A DNA stretch of 18,853 nucleotides from an uncultured Chloroflexota bacterium. GTDB taxonomy: Bacteria > Chloroflexota > Anaerolineae > Anaerolineales > Anaerolineaceae. Positions 6,112 through 13,132 of the stretch are shown here, piece after piece. A program made the translations under genes and the position numbers. The notes under the pieces were generated by a model. It was given only the letters and a program-made list of their open reading frames with translations. It did no database searches and was not told where the DNA came from. Where the stretch lies: assembly GCA_902795255.1 (NCBI GenBank), contig CADBKS010000035.1, positions 1 to 18,853 of the forward strand, in the 5' to 3' direction. The stretch's first letter is position 1. Every line of letters starts with the position of its first letter.

Positions 6112-6890
6112 GTGAAGAATACCGTCCCGAACCAAACGAAACCCCGGAAAACACCGCGCCGGAGCCAAAGGAACGGCCGACAATCTCCTTCCGGCTGGTC
6201 CAGGGGAAGCCTGTCGTCACCTATACGCTGATCGGTCTGACAGCGGTCATCTACCTGATGCAGGCGGTCAGCGAATGGCGCTGGGGTGTGGATTACCCGA
6301 TGGCTTTCGGCGCGAAGATCAGCCCGTATATCAGCTACTACCACCAGTACTGGCGGCTCATCACCCCGGTCTTTCTGCACGGGTCCATCCTGCATATTCT
6401 CTTCAATATGTACGCGCTCTTCACGATCGGGCCGTCCCTGGAGCACTATTACGGGCACTGGAATTTCCTGCGCTTTTACCTGATCAGCGGCTTCGCGGGG
6501 AACGTGCTTTCCCATGCCGCCGCCCCGAAGACCGTCTCCGTCGGTGCATCCACGGCCCTTTTCGGGCTGATCGCAGCCCAGGCGCTCTTCCTTTACAAAA
6601 ACCGCCGCATCCTGCGCAATTACAAACGGGCCCTGCAGAATATCGGTTTCGTGATCCTCATCAACCTCGCCCTCGGACTGCGGGGCGGGATCGACAACTG
6701 GGGGCACCTCGGCGGTCTGCTGGGCGGTGCACTGCTCGCGTGGCTCTGCGGACCGGAGCTCGGTTTTGCCTTCAATGAGGCCGATCAGAAGCCCGTGATG
6801 TACGACACCGTTCCCCGCTCCCGCAGGGAGATCTCTTACCTTCTTGTCACACTCTTCATCGCAGCCGCTGCCCTGGCCGCGAGCAAATAA
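6108..6890 (+). CDS. rhomboid-family intramembrane serine protease
   Basis: The 260-residue membrane protein has a soluble proline-rich N-terminus of about 35 residues and then about six hydrophobic segments. Rhomboid motifs are intact. WRLITPVFLH (82-91) is the L1-loop region. HILFN (96-100) is the HxxxN of helix 2. The catalytic serine is Ser148 in GASTALFGL, and the catalytic His200 is in GHLGGLLGG. Rhomboids cleave single-pass membrane proteins inside the bilayer. Its start overlaps the gmk stop, with AGGAAGG upstream (6091-6097), and the PBP-like gene follows 6 bp after its stop. That gene encodes a protein with one N-terminal membrane helix, so a functional link is possible but unproven. 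A final hydrophobic segment (about 243-258) may be a seventh helix. Confidence 0.92.
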   Translation: MSEEYRPEPNETPENTAPEPKERPTISFRLVQGKPVVTYTLIGLTAVIYLMQAVSEWRWGVDYPMAFGAKISPYISYYHQYWRLITPVFLHGSILHILFNMYALFTIGPSLEHYYGHWNFLRFYLISGFAGNVLSHAAAPKTVSVGASTALFGLIAAQALFLYKNRRILRNYKRALQNIGFVILINLALGLRGGIDNWGHLGGLLGGALLAWLCGPELGFAFNEADQKPVMYDTVPRSRREISYLLVTLFIAAAALAASK

Positions 6891-6896
6891 GGGGCA

Positions 6897-9413
6897 ATGA
6901 AAGCAGCCCGTTCCGTCATCCTGCGAAGACACCGCAGATCCGGGATCCGGAAACCGGATCCGACGGGCATTCTGAAGCTTTTCGGGCTGACGGTCCTCGC
7001 GCTGCTCCTGACCGCGGGCGTTTATCTCGGCCTGCGCTATGCCCTGTTCACACAGACACTGCCCTCCCTGGAGCCGTTCCGGGCCCGCTATACCGGCAAA
7101 CCGGAGCCGACCCGCTTCTACGCAAGGGACGGGGAGACCCTGCTTTTCACACTGGCTTATGAGCATTTCGAAAGCCGGGACCTTGCTTTCTGTGAAAGCG
7201 CCGGAGCGGGCTGCTTTCCCCCGCGCTTTGCGGAAGCCGCCCGTCTGACCCGCGAAAATGCGGTCCGATACGGCACCGCCCGGCCCGTCACGGAAGAAAT
7301 GGTGCGGGACGTTTACGCGGAAGAGATCGCCGCATCCTCCCGTCCGGAACTGCTCGTCCGGCTCCTGACACGCCAGGTAACGGAAACCTTCGGTGAGGAA
7401 CAGATCCTGACCTGGTACTACAACACGGCCTGGTTCGGACAGATGGCTTTCGGGCTGGATGCCGCCGCCCGGCTCTATCTTGACAAGGGCGGGGATGACC
7501 TCAGCGACGCCGAATGCGTGCTGCTGAGCGCCATCATCAACGCCCCGATGCTCAACCCAATCGATTCCAAAGGGGCACTCCGCGACTCCTACCTGCAGCA
7601 GCTCGCCCTGCTGACCGGAGCCGGGCTCTTCAGCAGAGAAGAGTCGGAAGCCCTTTCCCGCAGCAACTTCACCATTTATGAACCGCCGCACTACGTCGGA
7701 GAGGCCGAACCGGACATCATCACCCGCAAGGCACTGGCTGCCGTGATGAACGCGTACGGCCGCGAACAGGCCGAACGGGGCGGGATGAAGGTCATCACCT
7801 CCGAGGATGCCGAACTCCAGGCTTATCTGCGCTGCGCGGTATCGGACCTTTCCCCGGAAGAAAAAGCAGCCGCCTGTCCGGCGGCTCCGGACATCGACGC
7901 GGATGCAGCCGAAGATGCGGCGGAAGCGCTGCGGACCGCACCGGTCAGCGCAGCGGTCCTGGACGTGAACAGCGGAGAACTGCTGGCCGCGCTGGAAGCT
8001 CAGACCGACCGGGAAAACAACCGGACCGATGTCTCCGTCCTGCAGACCTACCCGATCGGCAGCACCATAAATTTCTTCGCCGCGCTGACCGCGTTCAGCG
8101 GCAGCAGTGCGCCGTCCACCCTGCTGTGGGATCTCGAAAACAGCTACCCGGATGAAACTTCCGCCGATACGGCAGATTATCTGGGGCCGGTCTCCCTGCG
8201 CAATGCGCTGACCCGTGACGGGCTTCGGCCGCTCACCGCCTACCTCCGCACGTTCGGCAGCGGTTCCGTCCAGCGCAACGCCGCACTTTTCGGACTGACG
8301 AACAGCCATGCTGTTCCCGACAGCGAGATCCTCTACCGCGGCAGTACGGACTCCGCGGAATCCGTCGCCTATGCTCTCATCCCGTTCGCGGCACTGGGGA
8401 AACAGGCCGGGACCGATGCCAGCGGCGGTATGCACCCCGTGACGATCCTGCGCATTGAAATGGCGGACGGAACGGAAGAAGACCCGCAGCCCGCAGTCCG
8501 GAAATCCCTGATTGCCGAAAACCTGGCCTATCTCGTCCACAACGTGTTCGCACAGGACCACGAATCTGTCAGCCTGTCCGGCAGACCCTCCGCGGTCCGG
8601 ATCGGGACCGTTGCGGAGGAGGACAGCATCTGGATCAGCGGGTACACCACCGTCCTCTCCCTTGCCCTGCGGGTCGGGGAACCCCGGACCGTTTCCGCCT
8701 TTGAGACGGACAGCAGCCGTGCCCGCGGTACGGCCGAGATCCTCTGGCGCTCGGTCATGGAATACGCGCACCGCGGGATCCCGATCTCCGGCTGGGAAGT
8801 CCCCGCCGGCGTTTCGCAGGTCCGGGTCTGCCTGCCTTCCGGGAAACTGCCCACCGCAGCCTGCCGTGAAACAACCACGGAGGTCTTTCTGAGCGGCAAT
8901 GAACCGTATGAATACGATGAGTACTACACCGAAGTCCCGATCAACCGCGAAAACCGCATGCTGGCGACCCGCTTTACCCCGCCGGAAGATGTCGAAAAGG
9001 CCGTCTTCCTCACCCTGCCGGCCGAAGCTTCCGCCTGGGCCGCCGCCAACGGGATCGAATCCGTCCCGACAGAATACGATCCGATTCGGGATGAATCGAG
9101 AAGCGGCGCCGTCACGATCGAATCTCCCGCGGAATTTCAGTCCTTCAGCGCGGCCGATACGGAAAAAATCGACGTGATCGTCCGCCTGACCCTCCCGCAG
9201 CAGGCCGAATCCATGCAGGTGACCATCGGGAAAGGGATGTACCCGGAGCAGTGGACCGAAGTCAGCAGCGGGACCGGACTGGACAATGGGCAGTGGCTGC
9301 TGTGCACGCTGGACCCGTCCACCCTCGATCCGGGCCTCTACGCCCTGCGGACAGCCTTTACGCTCCCCGACGGGAAATACCGCTTTGCGGAAACCTATTT
9401 CGAAGTCGAATAA
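6897..9413 (+). CDS. class A penicillin-binding-protein homologue, apparently inactive in both domains
   Basis: The 838-residue protein has a basic N-terminus, one membrane helix (about 27-48), a GT51-like region, a transpeptidase-like region and a C-terminal extension. GT51 homology is clear in EEQILTWYYNTAWFGQMAFG (167-186) and LSDAECVLLSAIINAPMLNP (202-221). The catalytic EDxxFxxH and the GxSTITQQ motif are absent; residues 95-140 hold unrelated sequence. In the transpeptidase region the SxxK box reads Ser389-Thr-Ile-Asn, the SxN box (LRxALxxSxN) ends in DGL, and KTGT reads RIGT (568-571). The flanking match is good: STLLWDLENSYP, PVSLRNAL. The C-terminal region (about 635-838) has RVCLPSGKLPTAAC and EYDPI, as in Chloroflexota PBPs. 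The frame is unbroken, which argues for a maintained structural or binding role. It is the last gene of the gmk operon. Confidence 0.82.
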   Translation: MKAARSVILRRHRRSGIRKPDPTGILKLFGLTVLALLLTAGVYLGLRYALFTQTLPSLEPFRARYTGKPEPTRFYARDGETLLFTLAYEHFESRDLAFCESAGAGCFPPRFAEAARLTRENAVRYGTARPVTEEMVRDVYAEEIAASSRPELLVRLLTRQVTETFGEEQILTWYYNTAWFGQMAFGLDAAARLYLDKGGDDLSDAECVLLSAIINAPMLNPIDSKGALRDSYLQQLALLTGAGLFSREESEALSRSNFTIYEPPHYVGEAEPDIITRKALAAVMNAYGREQAERGGMKVITSEDAELQAYLRCAVSDLSPEEKAAACPAAPDIDADAAEDAAEALRTAPVSAAVLDVNSGELLAALEAQTDRENNRTDVSVLQTYPIGSTINFFAALTAFSGSSAPSTLLWDLENSYPDETSADTADYLGPVSLRNALTRDGLRPLTAYLRTFGSGSVQRNAALFGLTNSHAVPDSEILYRGSTDSAESVAYALIPFAALGKQAGTDASGGMHPVTILRIEMADGTEEDPQPAVRKSLIAENLAYLVHNVFAQDHESVSLSGRPSAVRIGTVAEEDSIWISGYTTVLSLALRVGEPRTVSAFETDSSRARGTAEILWRSVMEYAHRGIPISGWEVPAGVSQVRVCLPSGKLPTAACRETTTEVFLSGNEPYEYDEYYTEVPINRENRMLATRFTPPEDVEKAVFLTLPAEASAWAAANGIESVPTEYDPIRDESRSGAVTIESPAEFQSFSAADTEKIDVIVRLTLPQQAESMQVTIGKGMYPEQWTEVSSGTGLDNGQWLLCTLDPSTLDPGLYALRTAFTLPDGKYRFAETYFEVE

Positions 9414-9571
9414 GCATTTTCTTTCTGCTGAAATTTTAATATTATAAATATTAAATAACGGATATTGTTAAGTTTATCCGTTATTCATACATAAAATAAA
9501 CATTAAGAATATTTAATTTTCAATAAAATAGACTTTCGGATATTTTAAGACATGATCCGGGGCGGAGCGGA
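9414..9571. other. AT-rich spacer between convergent genes
   Basis: From about 9414 to 9550 the sequence is almost free of G and C, against GC-rich genes on both sides. It contains the near-palindrome TTAATATT-ATA-AATATTAA (9436-9454) and a separate 11-bp hairpin. I see no supported gene on either strand. It could hold transcription ends for both convergent genes or be a recent insertion. Confidence 0.7.
9454..9485. terminator. candidate bidirectional terminator hairpin
   Basis: AATAACGGATA (9454-9464) pairs perfectly with TATCCGTTATT (9475-9485) around a 10-nt loop. It lies between the convergent PBP-like and metallo-hydrolase genes. The stem has little GC and no clean T run, but both flanks are AT-rich. 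It is a plausible but weak terminator. Confidence 0.45.
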
Positions 9572-10789
9572 TCAGAGCGCCATCGTTTGTCCGACAGCGC
9601 ATACCGCGGGGATCCCCTGCGCGGCGAGTTTCCCCGCAAGGCCGGAGCAGGCCTCCGCCCTGCTGTGGAAAAGCATCACCTTCTGCGGACGGACACGGGA
9701 AACCAGGGAGAGCACGTCTGCATCGTCATTGTGGACCTTGACCGTCAGACGGGAGACAGCGGCGAGAACGCCGTATTCCTTCCGGAAATCATCTGAGAGC
9801 AGGTCATTGGCAGGCGTCCCTTTAGCGGAATGGCCGGAGATGATCACTTCGGAACGCGGGTCCGGCAGAACCGCCGCCAGATATTCCGCAGAAACAGCCG
9901 ACGTCAGCATTCCGTCCCCAAACAGGAAGATTCCCGGGGCTCCGGACACAAGCAGCGCAGAGCGGTTTCCGTCATTTACGGGGGTATAGCCGCTTTCCGG
10001 CATTTCGAAAGGCCGGATCCAGTCTTTCGCAGCTGCAAGCGCGGCTGTGTTTTTGACGATATCGCTTTCCGCGTAAAGCGGCAGCCCGAAGCGGCTCAGA
10101 TAGACGAGCATATCGATCCCGCGCCCGTTTGCCGGGACCGGGAGCAGCAGCCGTCCGCCGCTCGCGGTGACCCGGCGGGCGGTCTCCAGCAGTCTGCCGT
10201 ACTGGTCCTGCTGGACCAGCCGTTTCCCCGCATAGGCGCTGTCAATGACCAGAAGGTCCGCTTCCGGCAGGGGATCGGCTTCCAGCACCAGGGAGTCACA
10301 GGTCAGGTCGCCCGTATAGAGCAGGGACCGGCCTTCCGCCTCAAAGCGGAACCAGAGCCCGCCGGCGACATGCCCGTCGCGTCCGAAAGTTACAGGAAAG
10401 GGGATCTCCGAAACCGGCAGAAAGCGGATCCTGTCCGCATTATTGTGATCGAACGGCAGCGTTCCTTTGTTATGCCGCACATATCCGATCCATTTTTTCA
10501 GGAAAGACGGGATGAGCGCGATCGTCTCGGGCGAGGCATAAACCGGGCCGCGGTAACCGAGTTCATAAAGATAAGGCAGCGCCGCGGTATGGTCCTCATG
10601 CGCATGGGAGATGACCACCGCATCCAGTCTCTTCGCGGTCTCCCTTGTAAGCAGCGGATAAACAACCGAAACATCAGCGATCTCCCGTCGCACGCCGCAG
10701 TCAAGGAGTACCGTATGTTCCCCGATCTCCGCGAGGAAACAGTTCCGGCTGTCCTCGCCGCTCCCGCCCAATGAAGTGACTCTGATCAT
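9572..10789 (-). CDS. beta-CASP metallo-beta-lactamase fold hydrolase (probable RNase, YSH1/CPSF-like)
   Basis: The 405-residue protein begins with a metallo-beta-lactamase domain. Metal ligands are visible: HAHEDH (62-67), His140 in GHVAGG, and Asp161 in YTGDL. The beta-CASP insertion is suggested by VIDSAYAGK (181-189, the usual EsTYG motif), SGHSAKG (His320), VHNDDADVL (His353, the usual sHaD) and LFHSRAE (His375). The order is that of prokaryotic KH-less CPSF/YSH1-like nucleases (COG1236), which cut RNA with two zinc ions. The acidic residue of the EsTYG motif is shifted, so the activity could differ. GGAGG lies about 8 bases before the ATG. A candidate extended -10 (TGATAAAAT) lies on the minus strand at 10871-10879. 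It is divergent from the ABC importer operon. Confidence 0.87.
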   Translation of the reverse strand: MIRVTSLGGSGEDSRNCFLAEIGEHTVLLDCGVRREIADVSVVYPLLTRETAKRLDAVVISHAHEDHTAALPYLYELGYRGPVYASPETIALIPSFLKKWIGYVRHNKGTLPFDHNNADRIRFLPVSEIPFPVTFGRDGHVAGGLWFRFEAEGRSLLYTGDLTCDSLVLEADPLPEADLLVIDSAYAGKRLVQQDQYGRLLETARRVTASGGRLLLPVPANGRGIDMLVYLSRFGLPLYAESDIVKNTAALAAAKDWIRPFEMPESGYTPVNDGNRSALLVSGAPGIFLFGDGMLTSAVSAEYLAAVLPDPRSEVIISGHSAKGTPANDLLSDDFRKEYGVLAAVSRLTVKVHNDDADVLSLVSRVRPQKVMLFHSRAEACSGLAGKLAAQGIPAVCAVGQTMAL

Positions 10790-10870
10790 AGATTTTCCCT
10801 CCCGGTACCGGGCTTTTCCGTCCCGGCAAAATCAACAGCCCGCCCTGCAGCAGCAAAGCTCTTACACATG

Positions 10871-10879
10871 ATTTTATCA
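10871..10879 (-). promoter_or_regulatory. candidate extended -10 promoter for the metallo-hydrolase gene
   Basis: Read on the minus strand this is TGA-TAAAAT, an extended -10 with a near-consensus hexamer. The start would be near 10864, giving a leader of about 75 nt. No good -35 is visible. It is divergent from the importer promoter at 10894-10920. Confidence 0.35.
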
Positions 10880-10893
10880 TCGAAAAAAGGGAC

Positions 10894-10920
10894 TTGTATT
10901 TTATGGAAAAGTGGTACAAT
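10894..10920 (+). promoter_or_regulatory. promoter of the ABC importer operon (extended -10 TGG-TACAAT)
   Basis: TTGTAT (10894-10899) could be a -35, though the 15-bp spacer is short. The -10 is TACAAT (10915-10920), preceded by TGG (10912-10914), which makes an extended -10. The start would be near 10927 and the leader about 40 nt. I see no recognisable Fur, PhoB or other operator. Confidence 0.5.
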
Positions 10921-10966
10921 CGAAAATACAAATATTTGGATTTTCAGCCAAGAAAGGAATATCTGT

Positions 10967-11971
10967 ATGAAAAAGTTGTTGATCGTATTGTTGTCCCTGC
11001 TCATGGTCGTCAGCGCTGCTGCCGCCAAGTCGAATGAAGAATACAGCGGAACTGTCATGCTGTATACTTCCGCGGGTGAAGACGCTGCCCAGTCTCTGAA
11101 AGAAGTCTTCGAAGCGAAATATCCGAATGTAACCCTTGACTTCTACGCAGCCACGTCCGGCAAGTGCAACACGAAGCTTGCCACCGAATTCGAAGCCGGC
11201 AACGTCTCCTGTGATGTCGTATGGCTTGCCGAACCGTCCGGCCTGATCGATTTCAAGAGCCAGGACCGCCTGCTGCAGTACAACTCCCCCTTCGCGGAAG
11301 CTGTTGACCCGCAGTTCAAAGATGCCGACGGCTACTACACCGGCGCCCGCATCCTGATCATGGGCCTTGCCTACAGCACCATCGCCACCCCGGCCGAACA
11401 GGTCCCGGGCAACTTCGACGGTCTGCTGGATCCCGCTTTCGCCGATCAGATCATCATGTCCGACCCGAACTCCTCCGGTTCCGCGAAAGCCTGGGTCTAC
11501 GGCCTTTCCCACAGCGACAAATACGGCTGGGATTTCTTCGAAAAACTGGCCGCGCAGGGTGTTGAATTCGATACCTCCGCGAATGCCGTCAACCAGAAGA
11601 TCGCCGGCGGCGAATACAAGATCGGCGTTTCCCCGGAACACACCACCCTCAACCTGATCAGCCAGGGTTCCCCTGTCGGATATCAGGCCACTGAAGACGT
11701 TCTGGCCATCGCCTGCCCGATCGCCATCCCGGTCGGCGCCCCGAACGAAGAACTGGCGAAACTGCTCTATGACTTCATCCTCGACCCCGAAGGCGGCCAG
11801 GCCTCCCTGCCTTCCTTCAACATCACCCCGATCATCGACGGTGTCGAACTCCCTGAAGGCATGAAATCCGCATCCGAGATCACCGCGAACGCGCTCCCGA
11901 TCGACTGGGAAGACCTCGCGGCCACCGGCAGCGATATGCTCGCCAAATTCAACGAATACTTCAGAAAATAA
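10967..11971 (+). CDS. ABC importer substrate-binding protein (COG1840, ferric iron/2-aminoethylphosphonate type)
   Basis: The 334-residue protein starts with a signal peptide (lysines, then LLIVLLSLLMVVS) and a likely signal peptidase I site after SAAAA. No lipobox cysteine is present. The mature part reads GTVMLYTSAGEDAAQSLKEV and then YPNVTLDFYAATSG, typical of the AfuA/FbpA-PhnS-PotD-like fold. DVVWLAEPSGL, the DGYYTGARILIMGLAYST segment and PNSSGSAKAWVYGL also fit. The adjacent C-lobe tyrosines that bind iron in FbpA are not seen, so iron cannot be assumed. Phosphonates, phosphoglycerate or polyamines are alternatives. The ATG has AAAGGA eight bases upstream. A hairpin separates this gene from the rest of the operon, as expected if the binding protein is made in excess. 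Confidence 0.88.
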   Translation: MKKLLIVLLSLLMVVSAAAAKSNEEYSGTVMLYTSAGEDAAQSLKEVFEAKYPNVTLDFYAATSGKCNTKLATEFEAGNVSCDVVWLAEPSGLIDFKSQDRLLQYNSPFAEAVDPQFKDADGYYTGARILIMGLAYSTIATPAEQVPGNFDGLLDPAFADQIIMSDPNSSGSAKAWVYGLSHSDKYGWDFFEKLAAQGVEFDTSANAVNQKIAGGEYKIGVSPEHTTLNLISQGSPVGYQATEDVLAIACPIAIPVGAPNEELAKLLYDFILDPEGGQASLPSFNITPIIDGVELPEGMKSASEITANALPIDWEDLAATGSDMLAKFNEYFRK

Positions 11972-11994
11972 TTCAGCCCTGATAAACCATAAAA

Positions 11995-12033
11995 ACGGAC
12001 ATATGTTGGAGGACCTCTCCAACATATGTCTGT
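11995..12033 (+). promoter_or_regulatory. intra-operon stem-loop between binding protein and first ATPase
   Basis: GACATATGTTGGAG (11998-12011) pairs perfectly with CTCCAACATATGTC (12017-12030) around a GACCT loop, and the stem extends by three more pairs including one G-U. No T run follows, so it is not a simple terminator. The likely effect is to protect the 3' end of the binding-protein mRNA or partly stop read-through into the transporter genes. Confidence 0.6.
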
Positions 12034-12054
12034 ATATAGGGAAGGTGATTACCC

Positions 12055-13128
12055 GTGAATAAGATCGAACTCAAAAACATTACGGTCAAATATGGCAAAA
12101 AAACCGTTCTGGAGCACTTTGACCTTACCGTCGAGGAGGGGCAGATCCTGGGCATCGTCGGGCCTTCCGGCTGTGGGAAAACCACCGTGGTCCGCGCCAT
12201 CTGCGGCTTTCTCGACCCGCAGGAAGGCACCGTCACGATCAACGGCAAAGCCATGTATGACCGTTCCAGAAGGACCAACGTTCCGCCCGAAAACCGGAAC
12301 GTCGGCGTGGTCTTTCAGGACTATGCCGTATGGCCGCATCTGACCGTTTACGACAACACCGCCTATCCGCTGAAAAAGCACGGCGTTCCGAAAGAAACCA
12401 TCCGCAAACAGGTCGAAGACGCGCTGCAGATGGTCAACATGTCGAGCTACGCCAATTACATGCCGTCCCAGCTCTCGGGCGGACAGCAGCAGCGCGTGGC
12501 GATCGCCCGCGCGCTGACCTCCTCAAGCGACCTGCTGATCATGGATGAACCGATCACGAACCTGGACGCGAAGCTCCGGGAACAGATGCTCGTTGAGATC
12601 CGCCTGCTCCAGGAGAAACTCGGCACCACGATCATTTACATCACCCACGACCAGGAAGCCGCCATGCAGCTGTGCGACAAGATCGTCATCATGCAGCCGG
12701 ACGGCTCGATCGCCCAGATCGGTACGGATGAGGAGATCATTTCCAAACCCGCCAACCGCTTTGTGTTCAGCTTCGTCGGTGTCTCCAACTTCCTGCCGGT
12801 CTGCAAAGCCGACGGGAAACTTTACCTGGACTATGACCGGAAGATCTGCTTCAGCGACAAGATCCCGGCCGACTTCCCGAAGAACAGCGACAAAGCCGAC
12901 ATGGGCATCCGCCCGATGGATATCGTCTTTGACGAAAACAGCCCGGTAAAGGCCAAAATCGTCACCGCGACCTTCTTCGGCAACATTTACAACTACTTCA
13001 TCGACCTGGAAGGCCATGAGTACCGCGTCCAGCGGATCACCACCGGCAATGAAGAGGACGAAAAATACGTCGAAGGCCTGGAAACCGGCATCAGTTTCCT
13101 GAGCTGCAAATTCTTTGAAAGGGGGTGA
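12055..13128 (+). CDS. ABC importer ATP-binding protein 1 (PotA/FbpC-like)
   Basis: The 357-residue ATPase has every nucleotide-binding motif: Walker [11 protein letters not shown]-loop [10 protein letters not shown], signature [15 protein letters not shown], Walker B LLIMDEP, D-loop NLDAKL and switch ITHDQ. The last 110 residues resemble the TOBE regulatory domain of CUT1/FbpC/PotA ATPases. It would sit on the inner face of the membrane and drive import through the permease encoded 4 bp downstream. Translation begins at GTG (12055-12057), with AAGGTGA six bases upstream; no better ATG is near. A second, different ATPase of the same subfamily ends the operon, so the motor may be a heterodimer. 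Confidence 0.93.
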   Translation: MNKIELKNITVKYGKKTVLEHFDLTVEEGQILGIVGPSGCGKTTVVRAICGFLDPQEGTVTINGKAMYDRSRRTNVPPENRNVGVVFQDYAVWPHLTVYDNTAYPLKKHGVPKETIRKQVEDALQMVNMSSYANYMPSQLSGGQQQRVAIARALTSSSDLLIMDEPITNLDAKLREQMLVEIRLLQEKLGTTIIYITHDQEAAMQLCDKIVIMQPDGSIAQIGTDEEIISKPANRFVFSFVGVSNFLPVCKADGKLYLDYDRKICFSDKIPADFPKNSDKADMGIRPMDIVFDENSPVKAKIVTATFFGNIYNYFIDLEGHEYRVQRITTGNEEDEKYVEGLETGISFLSCKFFERG

Positions 13129-13132
13129 AAGC

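Noticed and set aside
6006..8771. A 921-codon open frame on the minus strand opposite gmk, the rhomboid and the PBP-like gene
   Set aside because: It is antisense to three genes with clear family motifs and reads as low-complexity, Arg/Gly/Asp-rich sequence with no recognisable domain. It results from the strong codon bias of the sense strand.
10901..12025. A 374-codon minus-strand frame opposite the importer binding protein
   Set aside because: It is a shadow of the binding-protein gene, rich in Gly, Val and Phe with no motifs, and no start signal.
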